NCBI RefSeq assembly: GCF_900108315.1
Contig: NZ_FNVB01000016.1
Coordinates: 23,965-87,964, forward strand
Direction: 5' to 3'
Length of the DNA stretch: 64,000 bases
From: Saccharopolyspora kobensis
GTDB lineage: Bacteria; Actinomycetota; Actinomycetes; Mycobacteriales; Pseudonocardiaceae
Below, piece by piece: positions 1 through 7,743 of the stretch. A program made the position numbers and the translations under genes. Every line of letters starts with the position of its first letter. Within the stretch, counting starts at the first letter, position 1. The notes under the pieces were generated by a model. That model was given only the letters and a program-made list of their open reading frames with translations. It made no database searches and was not told the origin of the DNA.

Positions 1-701
1 GCGGTGAGCGGCTGCTGCGTCTCCACCCAGATCGAGCCCAGCAGCTCCCGGCCCGCGCGGATCGCGACGACCACGCGCCCGTGCGAGTCCTGCGGTTCCA
101 GCGGGGCGACGTAGACCGGCTCGTCCGAGGTCTCCAGGTGCCGGAACACGCCCCGCGCGGCGAGCGTCCGCCGGATCTCCTCCGGCACCTGCCGCCCCAG
201 GATCGTGGCCAGCCGCGCCCGGTCGGCGCTGAGCTGGCGCCGCGAGTAGGCGAGCACGCCGGAGCGGTGGTCCTCGATCGTGACCGGGCCGCCCACCGAA
301 TCGGCGAGCGCGTCGGCCAGCGCGAACAGATCCGTCGGGCCCCGCCCGGCCTCGGTCTCCCGCCCCTCCAGCACCAGCCCGTACACGACCCCGGCCAGCT
401 GGCCCCACGACACGGCAGGGTCGACGAGCACGACGGCCAGCCCGCGCTCCCGGGCAGCGGCGATCACCCGCTCCCCGACCGAAGCGGCCCGGAACACCAC
501 CACCTGAGCGGACGTCCGCTCGATCAGCTCCGCGTCGTCGGTGTCGACGCGGACGGCCAGCAGCACGTCACCGGTGGCCCCGGGATCGGCCGGATCGTGC
601 AGCGCCACCGAGCGCAGATCCGCGGACCTGCTCTGCGGTGCGCTGACCAACCGCGCCCCGACACCGCCGAGCACGTTGATCAACCGGTCCAGCTTTACCA
701 C
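1..701 (-). CDS. PucR-family transcriptional regulator, N-terminal part
   Basis: Reading the minus strand from a GTG at 701 gives an open frame of about 233 codons that runs off the window start. The start is preceded by GGGAGGG at good spacing. The visible protein begins VVKLDRLINVLGG and contains segments such as VLLAVRVDTDDAELIERT and GSIWVETQQPLTA. This matches the N-terminal sensory (purine-catabolism/GAF-like) part of PucR/CdaR-type regulators, whose C-terminal PucR helix-turn-helix would lie outside the window. The family usually controls catabolic or nitrogen genes; the target here cannot be inferred. It is separated from pheT by a terminator, so it is its own unit. Confidence 0.65.
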   Translation of the reverse strand, partial: MVKLDRLINVLGGVGARLVSAPQSRSADLRSVALHDPADPGATGDVLLAVRVDTDDAELIERTSAQVVVFRAASVGERVIAAARERGLAVVLVDPAVSWGQLAGVVYGLVLEGRETEAGRGPTDLFALADALADSVGGPVTIEDHRSGVLAYSRRQLSADRARLATILGRQVPEEIRRTLAARGVFRHLETSDEPVYVAPLEPQDSHGRVVVAIRAGRELLGSIWVETQQPLT

Positions 702-723
702 GCCGCTCCCTCCCCGCCGCCGG

Positions 724-766
724 AAAAAAGCCAGCGGCCCCGTCCCTGGTCGGGAGCGGGGCCGCT
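724..766 (-). terminator. Rho-independent terminator after pheT
   Basis: A perfect 10-bp stem (AGCGGCCCCG at 733-742, CGGGGCCGCT at 757-766) has a 14-nt loop. In the pheT direction it is followed by six T residues (724-729). It begins about 10 nt after the pheT stop codon. This is a textbook intrinsic terminator and closes the pheS-pheT unit. Confidence 0.9.
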
Positions 767-776
767 AGGTCGATCG

Positions 777-3269
777 TCAGGCGCGCAGGGTCGCGCCGAG
801 GCGGTCGGCGGCGGACTTGACCGCCGCGTCGCGGGCCTCGGTGGCCTCCTCCTGCTTGAGCGTGCGGTCCGGGGCCCGGAAGCGCAGCGCCAGGGCCAGC
901 GACTTCTTGCCCTCGCCCAGCTGCTCGCCCGCGTAGACGTCGAACAGCCGGACGTCCTCCAGCAGCTCACCGCCACCCGCGCGAACCGCCTCGACCAGGT
1001 CCGCCGCCGCGACCTCGGCGTCGACCACCAGCGCGATGTCCATCAGCACCGGCGGGTACGGCGAGATCTGCGGCGCCGGGCGGTTGTCCACCAGCGGCAG
1101 GGCGTCCAGGTCGAGCTCCATCGCGCAGGTCCGCTTCGGCAGGCCGAGCGCTTCGACGACCTTCGGGTGCAGCTCGCCGGCGTGGCCCACCACGGTCCCG
1201 CCGACCTTCAGCTGCGCGCACCGGCCCGGGTGCCACGGCGCCAGCTCACCGGCACCGACCTCCAGCTCCACACCGGCGGCCGCGGCGACCACGCGGGCGG
1301 CCTGGACGGCGTCCGCCCAGCTCGCCTCGCGGCCCTTGCCCCACCAGCCGGCCTGCTCGCGGTGGCCGCCCAGCAGCACCGCCACGTGCTTCGGCTGCGC
1401 GGGCAGCGCCGCCTCCAGCGCCGCCAGCTGCTCGTCGCTGGGCCGCTGCGCGACACCGACCTCCGGCACCGGCGGCTGCTCGGCGGCGGGCTGCACGACC
1501 TGTCCGATGTGGAACAGCGCCAGGTCGCGCTGCCCGCGGGAGACGTTGCGCTGCATGACCTCGGCCAGGCCGGTCAGCAGCGTCGTGGTCAGCAGCGACC
1601 GGTCGCTCTCCAGCGCGTTGAGCACCGACGCGGTGCGGCGCCGCTCGTCGTCCTCGGCCAGGCCGAACGCGTCGAGCATCGCCTTGCCGACGAACGGGAA
1701 CGGCAGCACCTCGACGTAGCCCTCGGCGGCCAGCGCGCGGGAGACCGCGCGCTCGCGGCGCTGCTCGCCGGTCAGGCCGCGGCCGGGCGGCGCGGCGGGC
1801 AGCACCGACGGGATCGTGTGGTAGCCCTCCAGCCGCAGCACCTCCTCGACCAGGTCGTAGGGCTGCGTCAGGTCCGGGCGCCAGGTCGGCGGCGTCGCGG
1901 TGACCAGCCCGACGCCCTCGTCGGAGGTGCTGACCTCGATGCGGCAGCCGATCTGGCCCAGCCGCCGCGCGGTCACACCGCGCTCGTAGGACACCCCGGC
2001 GATCTTGTCCGGCAGCGCCAGCGGCATGGTCACCGGTGCGGGCTGCTTCGGCTCGCCCACGTCGGTGCGGCCCGGCGCGATGGTGCCGTCGCCGTAGCGG
2101 ACCAGCAGCTGCGCGGCCAGCTCGACGGCCACCGGCGCGACCGCCGGGTCCACCTGCCGCTCGAACCGCTTGCCCGCCTCGCTGGGCAGCTTGTGGCGGC
2201 GGATGGCGCGCGCGATGCTCGCCGGGTCCCAGTTCGCCGCCTCCAGCAGCACGTCGTGCGTGTCGTGGCCGATCTCGGTGGACTCGCCGCCCATCACCCC
2301 GGCCAGCGACACCGGGCCGGTCTCGTCGGCGATGACGATGTCGTCCGGGTCCAGCTCGCGGCTCACGCCGTCCAGGGTGATCAGCTTCTCGCCCGCCTCG
2401 GCGCGGCGCACCACCAGATCACCGGTCACCTTGGTCGCGTCGAACGCGTGCAGCGGCTGGCCGAGTTCGAGCATCACGTAGTTGGTGACGTCCACGGCCA
2501 GCGAGATCGAGCGCATCCCGGCCAGCGCCAGGCGGCGGCGGATCCACCACGGGCTCGGCGCGGTCGGGTCGACACCGGTCACGCGGCGCAGCACGAACCG
2601 CGAGCACGCCGTCGGGTCGCTCAGCTCCACGCCGCGCGAGGGCCGGTCGTCCTCCGGGACCGGGCGGGTGCCGGGGTCGCCGAACGGCACCTCCAGCGCG
2701 TTGGACAGCTCGCGGGCCAGACCGCGCACCGAGAAGCAGTAGCCGCGGTCCGGGGTGATGGCCAGCTCGATGATCGAGTCGTCCAGCCCGACCAGCCCCA
2801 CCGCGTCGTCGCCCGGATCGGCCGAACCGGGCGGCAGCACCAGGATGCCGTCGGCGTCGTCACCGATGCCCAGCTCGGTGGTCGAGCAGATCATGCCCTC
2901 GCTGAGCTTGCCGTAGGTCTTGCGCGAGGTGATCTCGAAGTCACCGGGCAGCACCGTGCCGGGCAGCGCGACCACCACGAGGTCGCCCTCCTGGAAGTTG
3001 CGGGCGCCGCAGATGATGCCCTGCACCTGCTGCTCGTCGGCCTCGTTCTTGCCGACCTCCACCTGGCAGTACCGGATGGGCTTCTTGAACTCGGTGAGCT
3101 CTTCGATCTCGGCGACGCGGCCGACCACGAGCGGGCCCCGCACCTGCGTCAGGTGCGTGACCTCCTCGACCTCCAACCCGATCCGGATGAACGCTTCGGC
3201 CAGCGTCTCCGCGGTCGTCTCCTCGGGCAGCTCAAGGTGCTCGGCCAACCAGGAAACCGGAATCCGCAC
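777..3269 (-). CDS. pheT: phenylalanine-tRNA ligase beta subunit
   Basis: 830 residues, normal length for bacterial PheT. It charges tRNA-Phe as an alpha2-beta2 heterotetramer with PheS in the cytoplasm. The expected domain order is visible: an N-terminal start (MRIPVSWLAEHLELP), an OB-fold tRNA-binding domain at about 40-150 (VVGRVAEIEEL, QGIICGARNF, VVVALPGTVLPG), the B3/B4 editing domain, the B5 domain, the catalytic-like core, and a C-terminal FDX-ACB anticodon-binding domain at about 735-830 (YPPVLMDIALVVD). The GTG start at 3269 sits about 10 nt after GAGAGAAGGG. It lies 131 nt downstream of pheS in the same direction and ends at the terminator 724-766. Confidence 0.97.
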   Translation of the reverse strand: MRIPVSWLAEHLELPEETTAETLAEAFIRIGLEVEEVTHLTQVRGPLVVGRVAEIEELTEFKKPIRYCQVEVGKNEADEQQVQGIICGARNFQEGDLVVVALPGTVLPGDFEITSRKTYGKLSEGMICSTTELGIGDDADGILVLPPGSADPGDDAVGLVGLDDSIIELAITPDRGYCFSVRGLARELSNALEVPFGDPGTRPVPEDDRPSRGVELSDPTACSRFVLRRVTGVDPTAPSPWWIRRRLALAGMRSISLAVDVTNYVMLELGQPLHAFDATKVTGDLVVRRAEAGEKLITLDGVSRELDPDDIVIADETGPVSLAGVMGGESTEIGHDTHDVLLEAANWDPASIARAIRRHKLPSEAGKRFERQVDPAVAPVAVELAAQLLVRYGDGTIAPGRTDVGEPKQPAPVTMPLALPDKIAGVSYERGVTARRLGQIGCRIEVSTSDEGVGLVTATPPTWRPDLTQPYDLVEEVLRLEGYHTIPSVLPAAPPGRGLTGEQRRERAVSRALAAEGYVEVLPFPFVGKAMLDAFGLAEDDERRRTASVLNALESDRSLLTTTLLTGLAEVMQRNVSRGQRDLALFHIGQVVQPAAEQPPVPEVGVAQRPSDEQLAALEAALPAQPKHVAVLLGGHREQAGWWGKGREASWADAVQAARVVAAAAGVELEVGAGELAPWHPGRCAQLKVGGTVVGHAGELHPKVVEALGLPKRTCAMELDLDALPLVDNRPAPQISPYPPVLMDIALVVDAEVAAADLVEAVRAGGGELLEDVRLFDVYAGEQLGEGKKSLALALRFRAPDRTLKQEEATEARDAAVKSAADRLGATLRA

Positions 3270-3400
3270 TTGGTCAGGCCCTTCTCTCGTTCCGGTGAGT
3301 CATGTCGGTGGGTGTCAGATCATGCGTCTTCGAAGCGGCGAAGCCGCTCAGCCCGTCCTCGCAGCTTGCACCGCTACGCGAATCAACCATCGGCAGACAC

Positions 3401-4462
3401 TCAAATGCCGAACGGCTGGGTGAAGCGAACGTCGCCCTCGACCATGTCGCGCATGTCCGGGATGCCGTTGCGGAACATCAGCGTGCGCTCCAGGCCCATG
3501 CCGAAGGCGAAGCCGGTGTAGACCTCCGGGTCCACGCCGCAGGCTCGCAGCACGTTCGGGTTGACCATGCCGCAGCCGCCCCACTCGACCCAGCCGGCGC
3601 CGCCCTTCTTCTCCGGGAACCAGATGTCCATCTCGGCCGACGGCTCGGTGAACGGGAAGTACGACGGGCGCAGCCGGGTGGTGGACTCCGGGCCGAACAT
3701 CGACCGGGCGAAGGCGTCCAGCGTGCCCTTCAGGTGCGCCATGGTCAGGCCCTTGTCCACCGCCAGGCCCTCGACCTGCGAGAACACCGGGGTGTGGGTG
3801 GCGTCGAGCTCGTCGGTGCGGTACGTGCGGCCCGGGCACACCACGTACACCGGCAGCTCGCGGTCCAGCAGCGCGCGGATCTGCGACGGCGAGGTGTGCG
3901 TGCGCAGCACCAGCCCGGAATTCTCCGGGGCCACGTAGAAGGTGTCCTGCATGGTGCGCGCCGGGTGGTCCTTGCCGAAGTTCAGCGCGTCGAAGTTGAA
4001 CCACTCGGTTTCCAGCTCGTGGCCCTCGGCGACCTCCCAGCCCATGGCCAGGAAGGTGTCCTCGATCTCCTCCGCGAGCTGGGTGTTCGGGTGCCGCGCA
4101 CCTGCCGGGACGCGGTCCCAGGGCAGCGTGACGTCGACGGTCTCCTCGCGCAGCACCCGCTGGTCCCGCTCGGCCTCCAGCGCGGCGCGACGGTCGTCGA
4201 ACGCGCTCTGGATCGCCTCGCGGGCCTGGTTGACGCGCTTACCGGCCTCGGACCGCGCCTTCGGCGGCAGCGCGCCGATCTCCCGGCGGGCGGTCAGCAG
4301 CGGCGAGCGGTCACCGAGGTGCGCGGGCTTGGCGGCGGCCAGTGCGTCGAGATCGGCGGCCGCCGCGAAGGCCTCGCCGGCCTCGACCACCGCGCGGTCC
4401 AGCGTCTCCGGCGACAGCGCGGCGACCTCTTTCGGGTCGTACTGGTCGTTGGCTCCAGACAT
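3401..4462 (-). CDS. pheS: phenylalanine-tRNA ligase alpha subunit
   Basis: 353 residues from the ATG at 4462 (MSGANDQYDPKEV). The frame stays open 26 codons further upstream, but that extension looks unlike PheS. It is the catalytic subunit of the Phe-tRNA synthetase. An N-terminal coiled-coil (about 20-90) is followed by the class II core, with TRTHTSPSQIR, the motif 2 region (RTYRTDELDATHTPVFSQVEG) split around residue 205-225, and motif 3 near the C terminus (GFAFGMGLERTLMFRNGIPD). pheT follows on the same strand. I see no T-box or attenuator-like structure in the 200 nt upstream. Confidence 0.97.
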   Translation of the reverse strand: MSGANDQYDPKEVAALSPETLDRAVVEAGEAFAAAADLDALAAAKPAHLGDRSPLLTARREIGALPPKARSEAGKRVNQAREAIQSAFDDRRAALEAERDQRVLREETVDVTLPWDRVPAGARHPNTQLAEEIEDTFLAMGWEVAEGHELETEWFNFDALNFGKDHPARTMQDTFYVAPENSGLVLRTHTSPSQIRALLDRELPVYVVCPGRTYRTDELDATHTPVFSQVEGLAVDKGLTMAHLKGTLDAFARSMFGPESTTRLRPSYFPFTEPSAEMDIWFPEKKGGAGWVEWGGCGMVNPNVLRACGVDPEVYTGFAFGMGLERTLMFRNGIPDMRDMVEGDVRFTQPFGI

Positions 4463-4663
4463 CGTGTGTGCGTGACTCCCGTTGATCCGACAGGCATCAG
4501 CGCCCGAGCCTCCCGGGCTGACGAACCTGCTCGTCGGCATGCGGACTCCGACCGCAAGCTAGCCCCTGAAGTCTATGCGACGGTCCCAACCCGTTTTCGC
4601 GGAGATCCGCCTCGCGGCGTGTTACCTGCACAGCCCTGACCAGCCGGAGCCCGGGGCCGGGGC

Positions 4664-5518
4664 TCATCCGGCGCGGTGCTGGGCGCGCGCCGAGGCGTAG
4701 AGGCAGACCGCCGCGGCGGTCGCGAGGTTGAGGCTCTCCGCGCGGCCGTACAGCGGAACGCGCAGCGTCGTGTCCAGCTGCGATTTCACCTCATCGGGCA
4801 GCCCGTGGGCCTCGCTGCCGAACACCCACGCGGTGGGTCCGTCCAGCTCACCGGCGCGATCCGCGGTGTCGAGGTCGCCGGTGGCGTAGCCGTCCGCGCC
4901 GACCAGGCGCAGCCCGGCCTCGCGGCAGGCGGCGAGCACCGCGCTCACGTCGCGGTCGCGGGCGACCGGCAGGTGGAAGAGGCTGCCGGTGGAGGCGCGC
5001 ACGGCCTTGCCGTTGTAGGCGTCGACGGTGTCCCCGGCGAACAGCACCGCACCGGCGCCCGCGGCGTCGGCGACCCGCACCACGGTTCCCGCGTTGCCCG
5101 GGTCGGCCACGCCGACCAGCACCGCCACCAGCGCCGGGCGCTCGGCGAGCGCGGCGGCCGGTTCGACGGCGGGCAGGTCGCACACCGCCACCAGGCCCTG
5201 CGGCGTGACCGTCTCCGACAGCGACGCCGCCGCCCGGTCGGTGACCAGGTGCACCGGCACGCCCGCGGCGCGGGCTCGGTCCAGGTGCCCGGCGTGGCGG
5301 TCGTGCTCGGTGGCGAACAGCTCGCGCATCCGCAGCGCTCCGGCCGCGTGCGCGGTCAAGGCCTCACCCACCGCTTGAGCGCCTTCGGCCAGGAACGCCC
5401 CGGCCTTCTCGCGCCCGGCGCGGCGGGTGAGCTTGCGAGCGACCGCGACCCGGGACGATCGCTCCGTGAGCGGAGCCGTCCCGGGTCGCGGTGCAGCAGA
5501 GGTGTCGTCGGCGATCAG
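4664..5518 (-). CDS. SpoU/TrmH-family RNA 2'-O-ribose methyltransferase
   Basis: Cytoplasmic AdoMet-dependent methyltransferase of rRNA or tRNA 2'-OH groups. An N-terminal substrate-binding part (LTRRAGREKAGAFLAEG) precedes the SPOUT knot. The three SPOUT motifs are intact: GVADPGNAGTVVRVADA, VFGSEAHGLPDEV, and PLYGRAESLNLATAAAV. No ATG, GTG or TTG lies in frame near the expected N terminus. The first in-frame ATG upstream (5704) would add 62 residues that only mirror rplT in another frame. The best start is a CTG at 5518: it overlaps the rplT stop (CTGA) and sits 6 nt after GGAGAG. From there the protein has 284 residues. rlmB/trmH-like identity is likely, but the exact RNA target is unknown. 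The gene appears translationally coupled to rplT. Confidence 0.88.
   Translation of the reverse strand: MIADDTSAAPRPGTAPLTERSSRVAVARKLTRRAGREKAGAFLAEGAQAVGEALTAHAAGALRMRELFATEHDRHAGHLDRARAAGVPVHLVTDRAAASLSETVTPQGLVAVCDLPAVEPAAALAERPALVAVLVGVADPGNAGTVVRVADAAGAGAVLFAGDTVDAYNGKAVRASTGSLFHLPVARDRDVSAVLAACREAGLRLVGADGYATGDLDTADRAGELDGPTAWVFGSEAHGLPDEVKSQLDTTLRVPLYGRAESLNLATAAAVCLYASARAQHRAG
5442..5492 (-). other. long hairpin at start of the methyltransferase gene
   Basis: A 16-bp perfect stem (ACCGCGACCCGGGACG at 5442-5457 with its complement at 5477-5492) encloses a second 6-bp stem-loop (5461-5466 with 5471-5476). It lies 23 nt beyond the rplT stop and inside the first codons of the downstream methyltransferase gene. 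It could attenuate transcription, stop an RNase, or lower translation of the downstream gene. There is no T-run, so a classical terminator is unlikely. Confidence 0.7.
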
Positions 5519-5883
5519 GCCGCACTCTCCGGCAGGTTCTTGCGGGCGACCTCGACCAGCGCCGCGAACGCGGTGGGGTCGTTGACCGCGAGCTCGGCGA
5601 GGATCTTGCGGTCGACCTCGACCTCGGCGGCCTTCAGGCCCTGCACGAACTTGTTGTAGCTCAGGCCGTGCTGGCGGGTCGCCGCGTTGATGCGGGTGAT
5701 CCACAGCTTCCGGAAGTCACCCTTGCGGGCACGCCGGTCGCGGTAGGAGTAGGTCATCGAGTGGAGCATCTGCTCCTTGGCCTTGCGGTACAGCCGCGAG
5801 CGCTGACCGCGGTAGCCGCGGGCCGACTCGAGAATGGTGCGGCGCTTCTTCTGGGCGTTGACTGCCCGCTTGACGCGTGCCAC
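5515..5883 (-). CDS. rplT: 50S ribosomal protein L20
   Basis: 122 residues, typical for L20, which binds 23S rRNA early in large-subunit assembly. It opens MARVKRAVNAQKKRR and shows the conserved basic N-terminal helix (GYRGQRSRLYRKAKEQ) and the globular C-terminal half (FRKLWITRINAATRQHG). It is the third gene of the infC-rpmI-rplT operon and lies 105 nt after rpmI. Its TGA stop overlaps the proposed CTG start of the downstream methyltransferase. In other bacteria L20 represses its own operon; nothing here proves that, but a structured intergenic segment lies after infC (6209-6243). Confidence 0.97.
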   Translation of the reverse strand: MARVKRAVNAQKKRRTILESARGYRGQRSRLYRKAKEQMLHSMTYSYRDRRARKGDFRKLWITRINAATRQHGLSYNKFVQGLKAAEVEVDRKILAELAVNDPTAFAALVEVARKNLPESAA

Positions 5884-5988
5884 GGGGTCCGTCCTGTTAT
5901 CTCATCGGGGGCGGGGGATGACCGCCCGTGCGGGTGGCTGGAAGTCTTGCTGACCTGGCTGCTGCCCCGTGCGGGGAGCGGCAGGTCC

Positions 5989-6183
5989 TCAGCGACCCAG
6001 CAGCTTGTTGATGCGCTTGACGTCGGCCTTGGCCACCTCTTCGGTGCCCTCCAGGCGGCGGGTGACGCGGCTGGACTTCTTCTCCAGGATGTGCCGGCGG
6101 CCGGCCTGCTCGCGCCGGAGCTTGCCCGTCCCGGTCACCCGAAAGCGCTTCGAGGTGCCCTTGTGGGTCTTGTTCTTCGGCAT
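5989..6183 (-). CDS. rpmI: 50S ribosomal protein L35
   Basis: 64 residues, normal for L35, a small basic protein of the large ribosomal subunit. The sequence MPKNKTHKGTSKRFRVTGTG is the family signature, followed by RREQAGRRHILEKKS. It sits between infC and rplT on the minus strand, the classical order of this operon. Confidence 0.97.
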   Translation of the reverse strand: MPKNKTHKGTSKRFRVTGTGKLRREQAGRRHILEKKSSRVTRRLEGTEEVAKADVKRINKLLGR

Positions 6184-6208
6184 CTTCTCGTCCTCGTTTC
6201 GTACTGAT

Positions 6209-6243
6209 GCCGGGCTGGGGCGCGGCTTGCGTCCCGGCCCGGC
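6209..6243 (-). promoter_or_regulatory. stem-loop between infC and rpmI
   Basis: GCCGGGC at 6209-6215 pairs with GCCCGGC at 6237-6243. Further inner pairs (CCC with GGG, then GCG with CGC) are interrupted by single mismatches, with a 5-nt loop. It fills most of the 87-nt infC-rpmI gap. In E. coli and B. subtilis, L20 binds structured RNA near rpmI to repress the operon, so this is a candidate site. That role is inference. Confidence 0.35.
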
Positions 6244-6270
6244 GTCACAATCACGAGCCCCAGACGTCCG

Positions 6271-6810
6271 TCAGGCGTTCGCCTTGGGCTTGGTCTTGTT
6301 CGTCTTGTGCGGCGCAAGAACCATGATCATGTTCCGACCGTCCTGCTTCGGGTTCGCTTCGATGAACCCCAGTTCGGAAACATCATCGGCCAGTCGCTGC
6401 AGCAGGCGGAAACCCAGCTCGGGACGCGATTGCTCACGACCGCGGAACATGATCGTCACCTTGACCTTGTGACCCTGGTTGAGGAAGCGGGACACGTGGC
6501 CCTTCTTCGTCTCGTAGTCGTGCGGGTCGATCTTCGGCCGGAGCTTCTGCTCCTTGATGACGGTCTGCTGCTGGTTGCGACGCGACTCGCGAGCCTTCTG
6601 CGCGCTCTCGTACTTGAACTTGCCGTAGTCCATGAGCTTGCAGACCGGCGGGCGCGCCTGCGGGGCGACCTCGACAAGGTCCAGATCCGCTTCCTGGGCC
6701 AGCCGGAGCGCGTCCTCGATGCGGACGATCCCGACCTGCTCACCGTTCGGCCCGACCAGGCGGACCTCCGGTACCCGGATGCGGTCATTGATGCGCGTCT
6801 CGGAGCTGAT
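6271..6810 (-). CDS. infC: translation initiation factor IF-3
   Basis: Binds the 30S subunit, prevents premature 50S joining and proofreads start-codon choice. The N-terminal domain (ETRINDRIRVPEVRLVG), linker and C-terminal domain (FLNQGHKVKVTIMFRGRE, LAPHKTNKTKP) are complete. The best start is an ATC at 6810 (ISSETRIND), with GAGGAGGGG ending 3 nt upstream, so GGAGG is at 5-nt spacing. This gives 179 residues. An alternative GTG at 6846 (191 residues) has only a weak upstream purine stretch. Rare AUU/AUC-type starts are a known feature of infC, allowing IF-3 to repress its own synthesis. It heads the infC-rpmI-rplT operon. Confidence 0.93.
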   Translation of the reverse strand: MSSETRINDRIRVPEVRLVGPNGEQVGIVRIEDALRLAQEADLDLVEVAPQARPPVCKLMDYGKFKYESAQKARESRRNQQQTVIKEQKLRPKIDPHDYETKKGHVSRFLNQGHKVKVTIMFRGREQSRPELGFRLLQRLADDVSELGFIEANPKQDGRNMIMVLAPHKTNKTKPKANA

Positions 6811-7086
6811 GGGCCCCTCCTCGGTTCGATGGCTGTTCTTCTGCACCGCGGCGCGTAGAGCTCACCCCGGAATGCGAAGATCCCGTCGTTCCGCTCGCGC
6901 GGACCGCGGGATCCTGACTCCAACCGATCGAACCGGCACTGCAACACCGTTTCGCACCACCGGTGGCACTGCACCACCGGTAGGACCGGACCCGGAAGCC
7001 TGTAGCGGCTACTCGGGTGGGAGCGGGACTCCACTTTGCCGCCCCCGCCTGCGCGGGAGCTGGTCGTGCGTGTCAGGGTAGCAGGC

Positions 7087-7485
7087 GTGACCGAACCGCA
7101 GCCAACGCCCCTGACCAGCACCGACCCGACCGGTGAGCCAGCACACGACGCGGACGTACAGGACAACGTCCGCGACCTCGCCGATGTTCCCAGCGTCGAG
7201 GTGATCAGCCGTGCGGCGGTCATGCTGATGTCCGCCGCGGCCGAGAAGCTCGGGCTGGCCGACGAGGACCCCGACTCCGCCGCGACGCGCGACCTGGACG
7301 AGGCCCGCCGCCTGATCACCGCGCTGGCCGGGCTGGTCACGGCGTCGGTGGAGTACCTGGGCGCGCACGCCGGCCCGATCCGCGACGGGCTGCAGACGCT
7401 GCAGCGCGCCTTCCGCGAGGCCTCGGCCATCCCGGACGCCCCGGGCCAGGGCCCCGGCGAGAAGTACACCGGCCCGGTCCACTGA
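7087..7485 (+). CDS. DUF1844 domain protein
   Basis: 132 residues from a GTG at 7087. The core VPSVEVISRAAVMLMSAAAEKLGL, followed by DLDEARRLITALAGLVTASVEYLG, is the DUF1844 signature, a small all-helical protein found beside infC in many actinomycetes. The function is unknown. It is divergent from infC across a 276-nt region. A CAGGGT element ends 7 nt before the GTG, so the transcript may be leaderless. The frame extends 17 codons further upstream, but that part is proline-rich and not family-like. Confidence 0.85.
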   Translation: MTEPQPTPLTSTDPTGEPAHDADVQDNVRDLADVPSVEVISRAAVMLMSAAAEKLGLADEDPDSAATRDLDEARRLITALAGLVTASVEYLGAHAGPIRDGLQTLQRAFREASAIPDAPGQGPGEKYTGPVH

Positions 7486-7568
7486 CCTCCCCCGCGCAGC
7501 CGCGCCCGGAGCGCGGCTGCGCCCGCCGGGCACGCTCCGTGCCCGGCCGGTTCCGCTTCGAATCCCCG

Positions 7569-7624
7569 GTTGCGCCGGTAGCAGTCCGCGCAACGGCAAC
7601 CTCCGGAAATTGCGCCACGCGCAA
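7569..7624. promoter_or_regulatory. paired TTGCGC/GCGCAA palindromes, candidate IclR operator
   Basis: Two inverted repeats lie side by side upstream of the M20 peptidase promoter: GTTGCGC(7569-7575)/GCGCAAC(7588-7594) and a perfect TTGCGC-CAC-GCGCAA (7610-7624). The same half-sites (TTGCG, CGCAA) recur in the iclR/D-amino-acid gene promoter region at 12686-12714. This suggests binding by the IclR-family protein encoded at 11863-12627. Confidence 0.5.
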
Positions 7625-7672
7625 TGCAATGTGGACGGTTGATATCGAAAACCCTTGCGCTGCCGCAGGATC

Positions 7673-7702
7673 TTGACCCGCATTCGACCGCTGACATAGC
7701 TT
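7673..7702 (+). promoter_or_regulatory. sigma-70-type promoter of the M20/MFS pair
   Basis: TTGACC (7673-7678) and TAGCTT (7697-7702) are separated by 18 nt, close to the housekeeping actinomycete consensus. Transcription would start near 7709, giving a leader of about 35 nt before the ATG at 7744. Confidence 0.45.
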
Positions 7703-7743
7703 CCGCCCTAATTCTCAGCGAATGCAGAACAAAGGGTGGGCGC

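Noticed and set aside
3334..3348. AGCGGC-GAA-GCCGCT mini-hairpin between pheS and pheT
   Set aside because: Only 6 bp, likely chance at this GC content.
81..3521. Very long plus-strand open frame opposite pheT
   Set aside because: Arg/Pro/His-rich low-complexity translation mirroring pheT and pheS codon usage; the minus strand encodes the real synthetase.
4463..4663. T-box or Phe leader peptide upstream of pheS
   Set aside because: No T-box core (UGGN bulge, specifier loop) and no Phe-rich short frame is visible.
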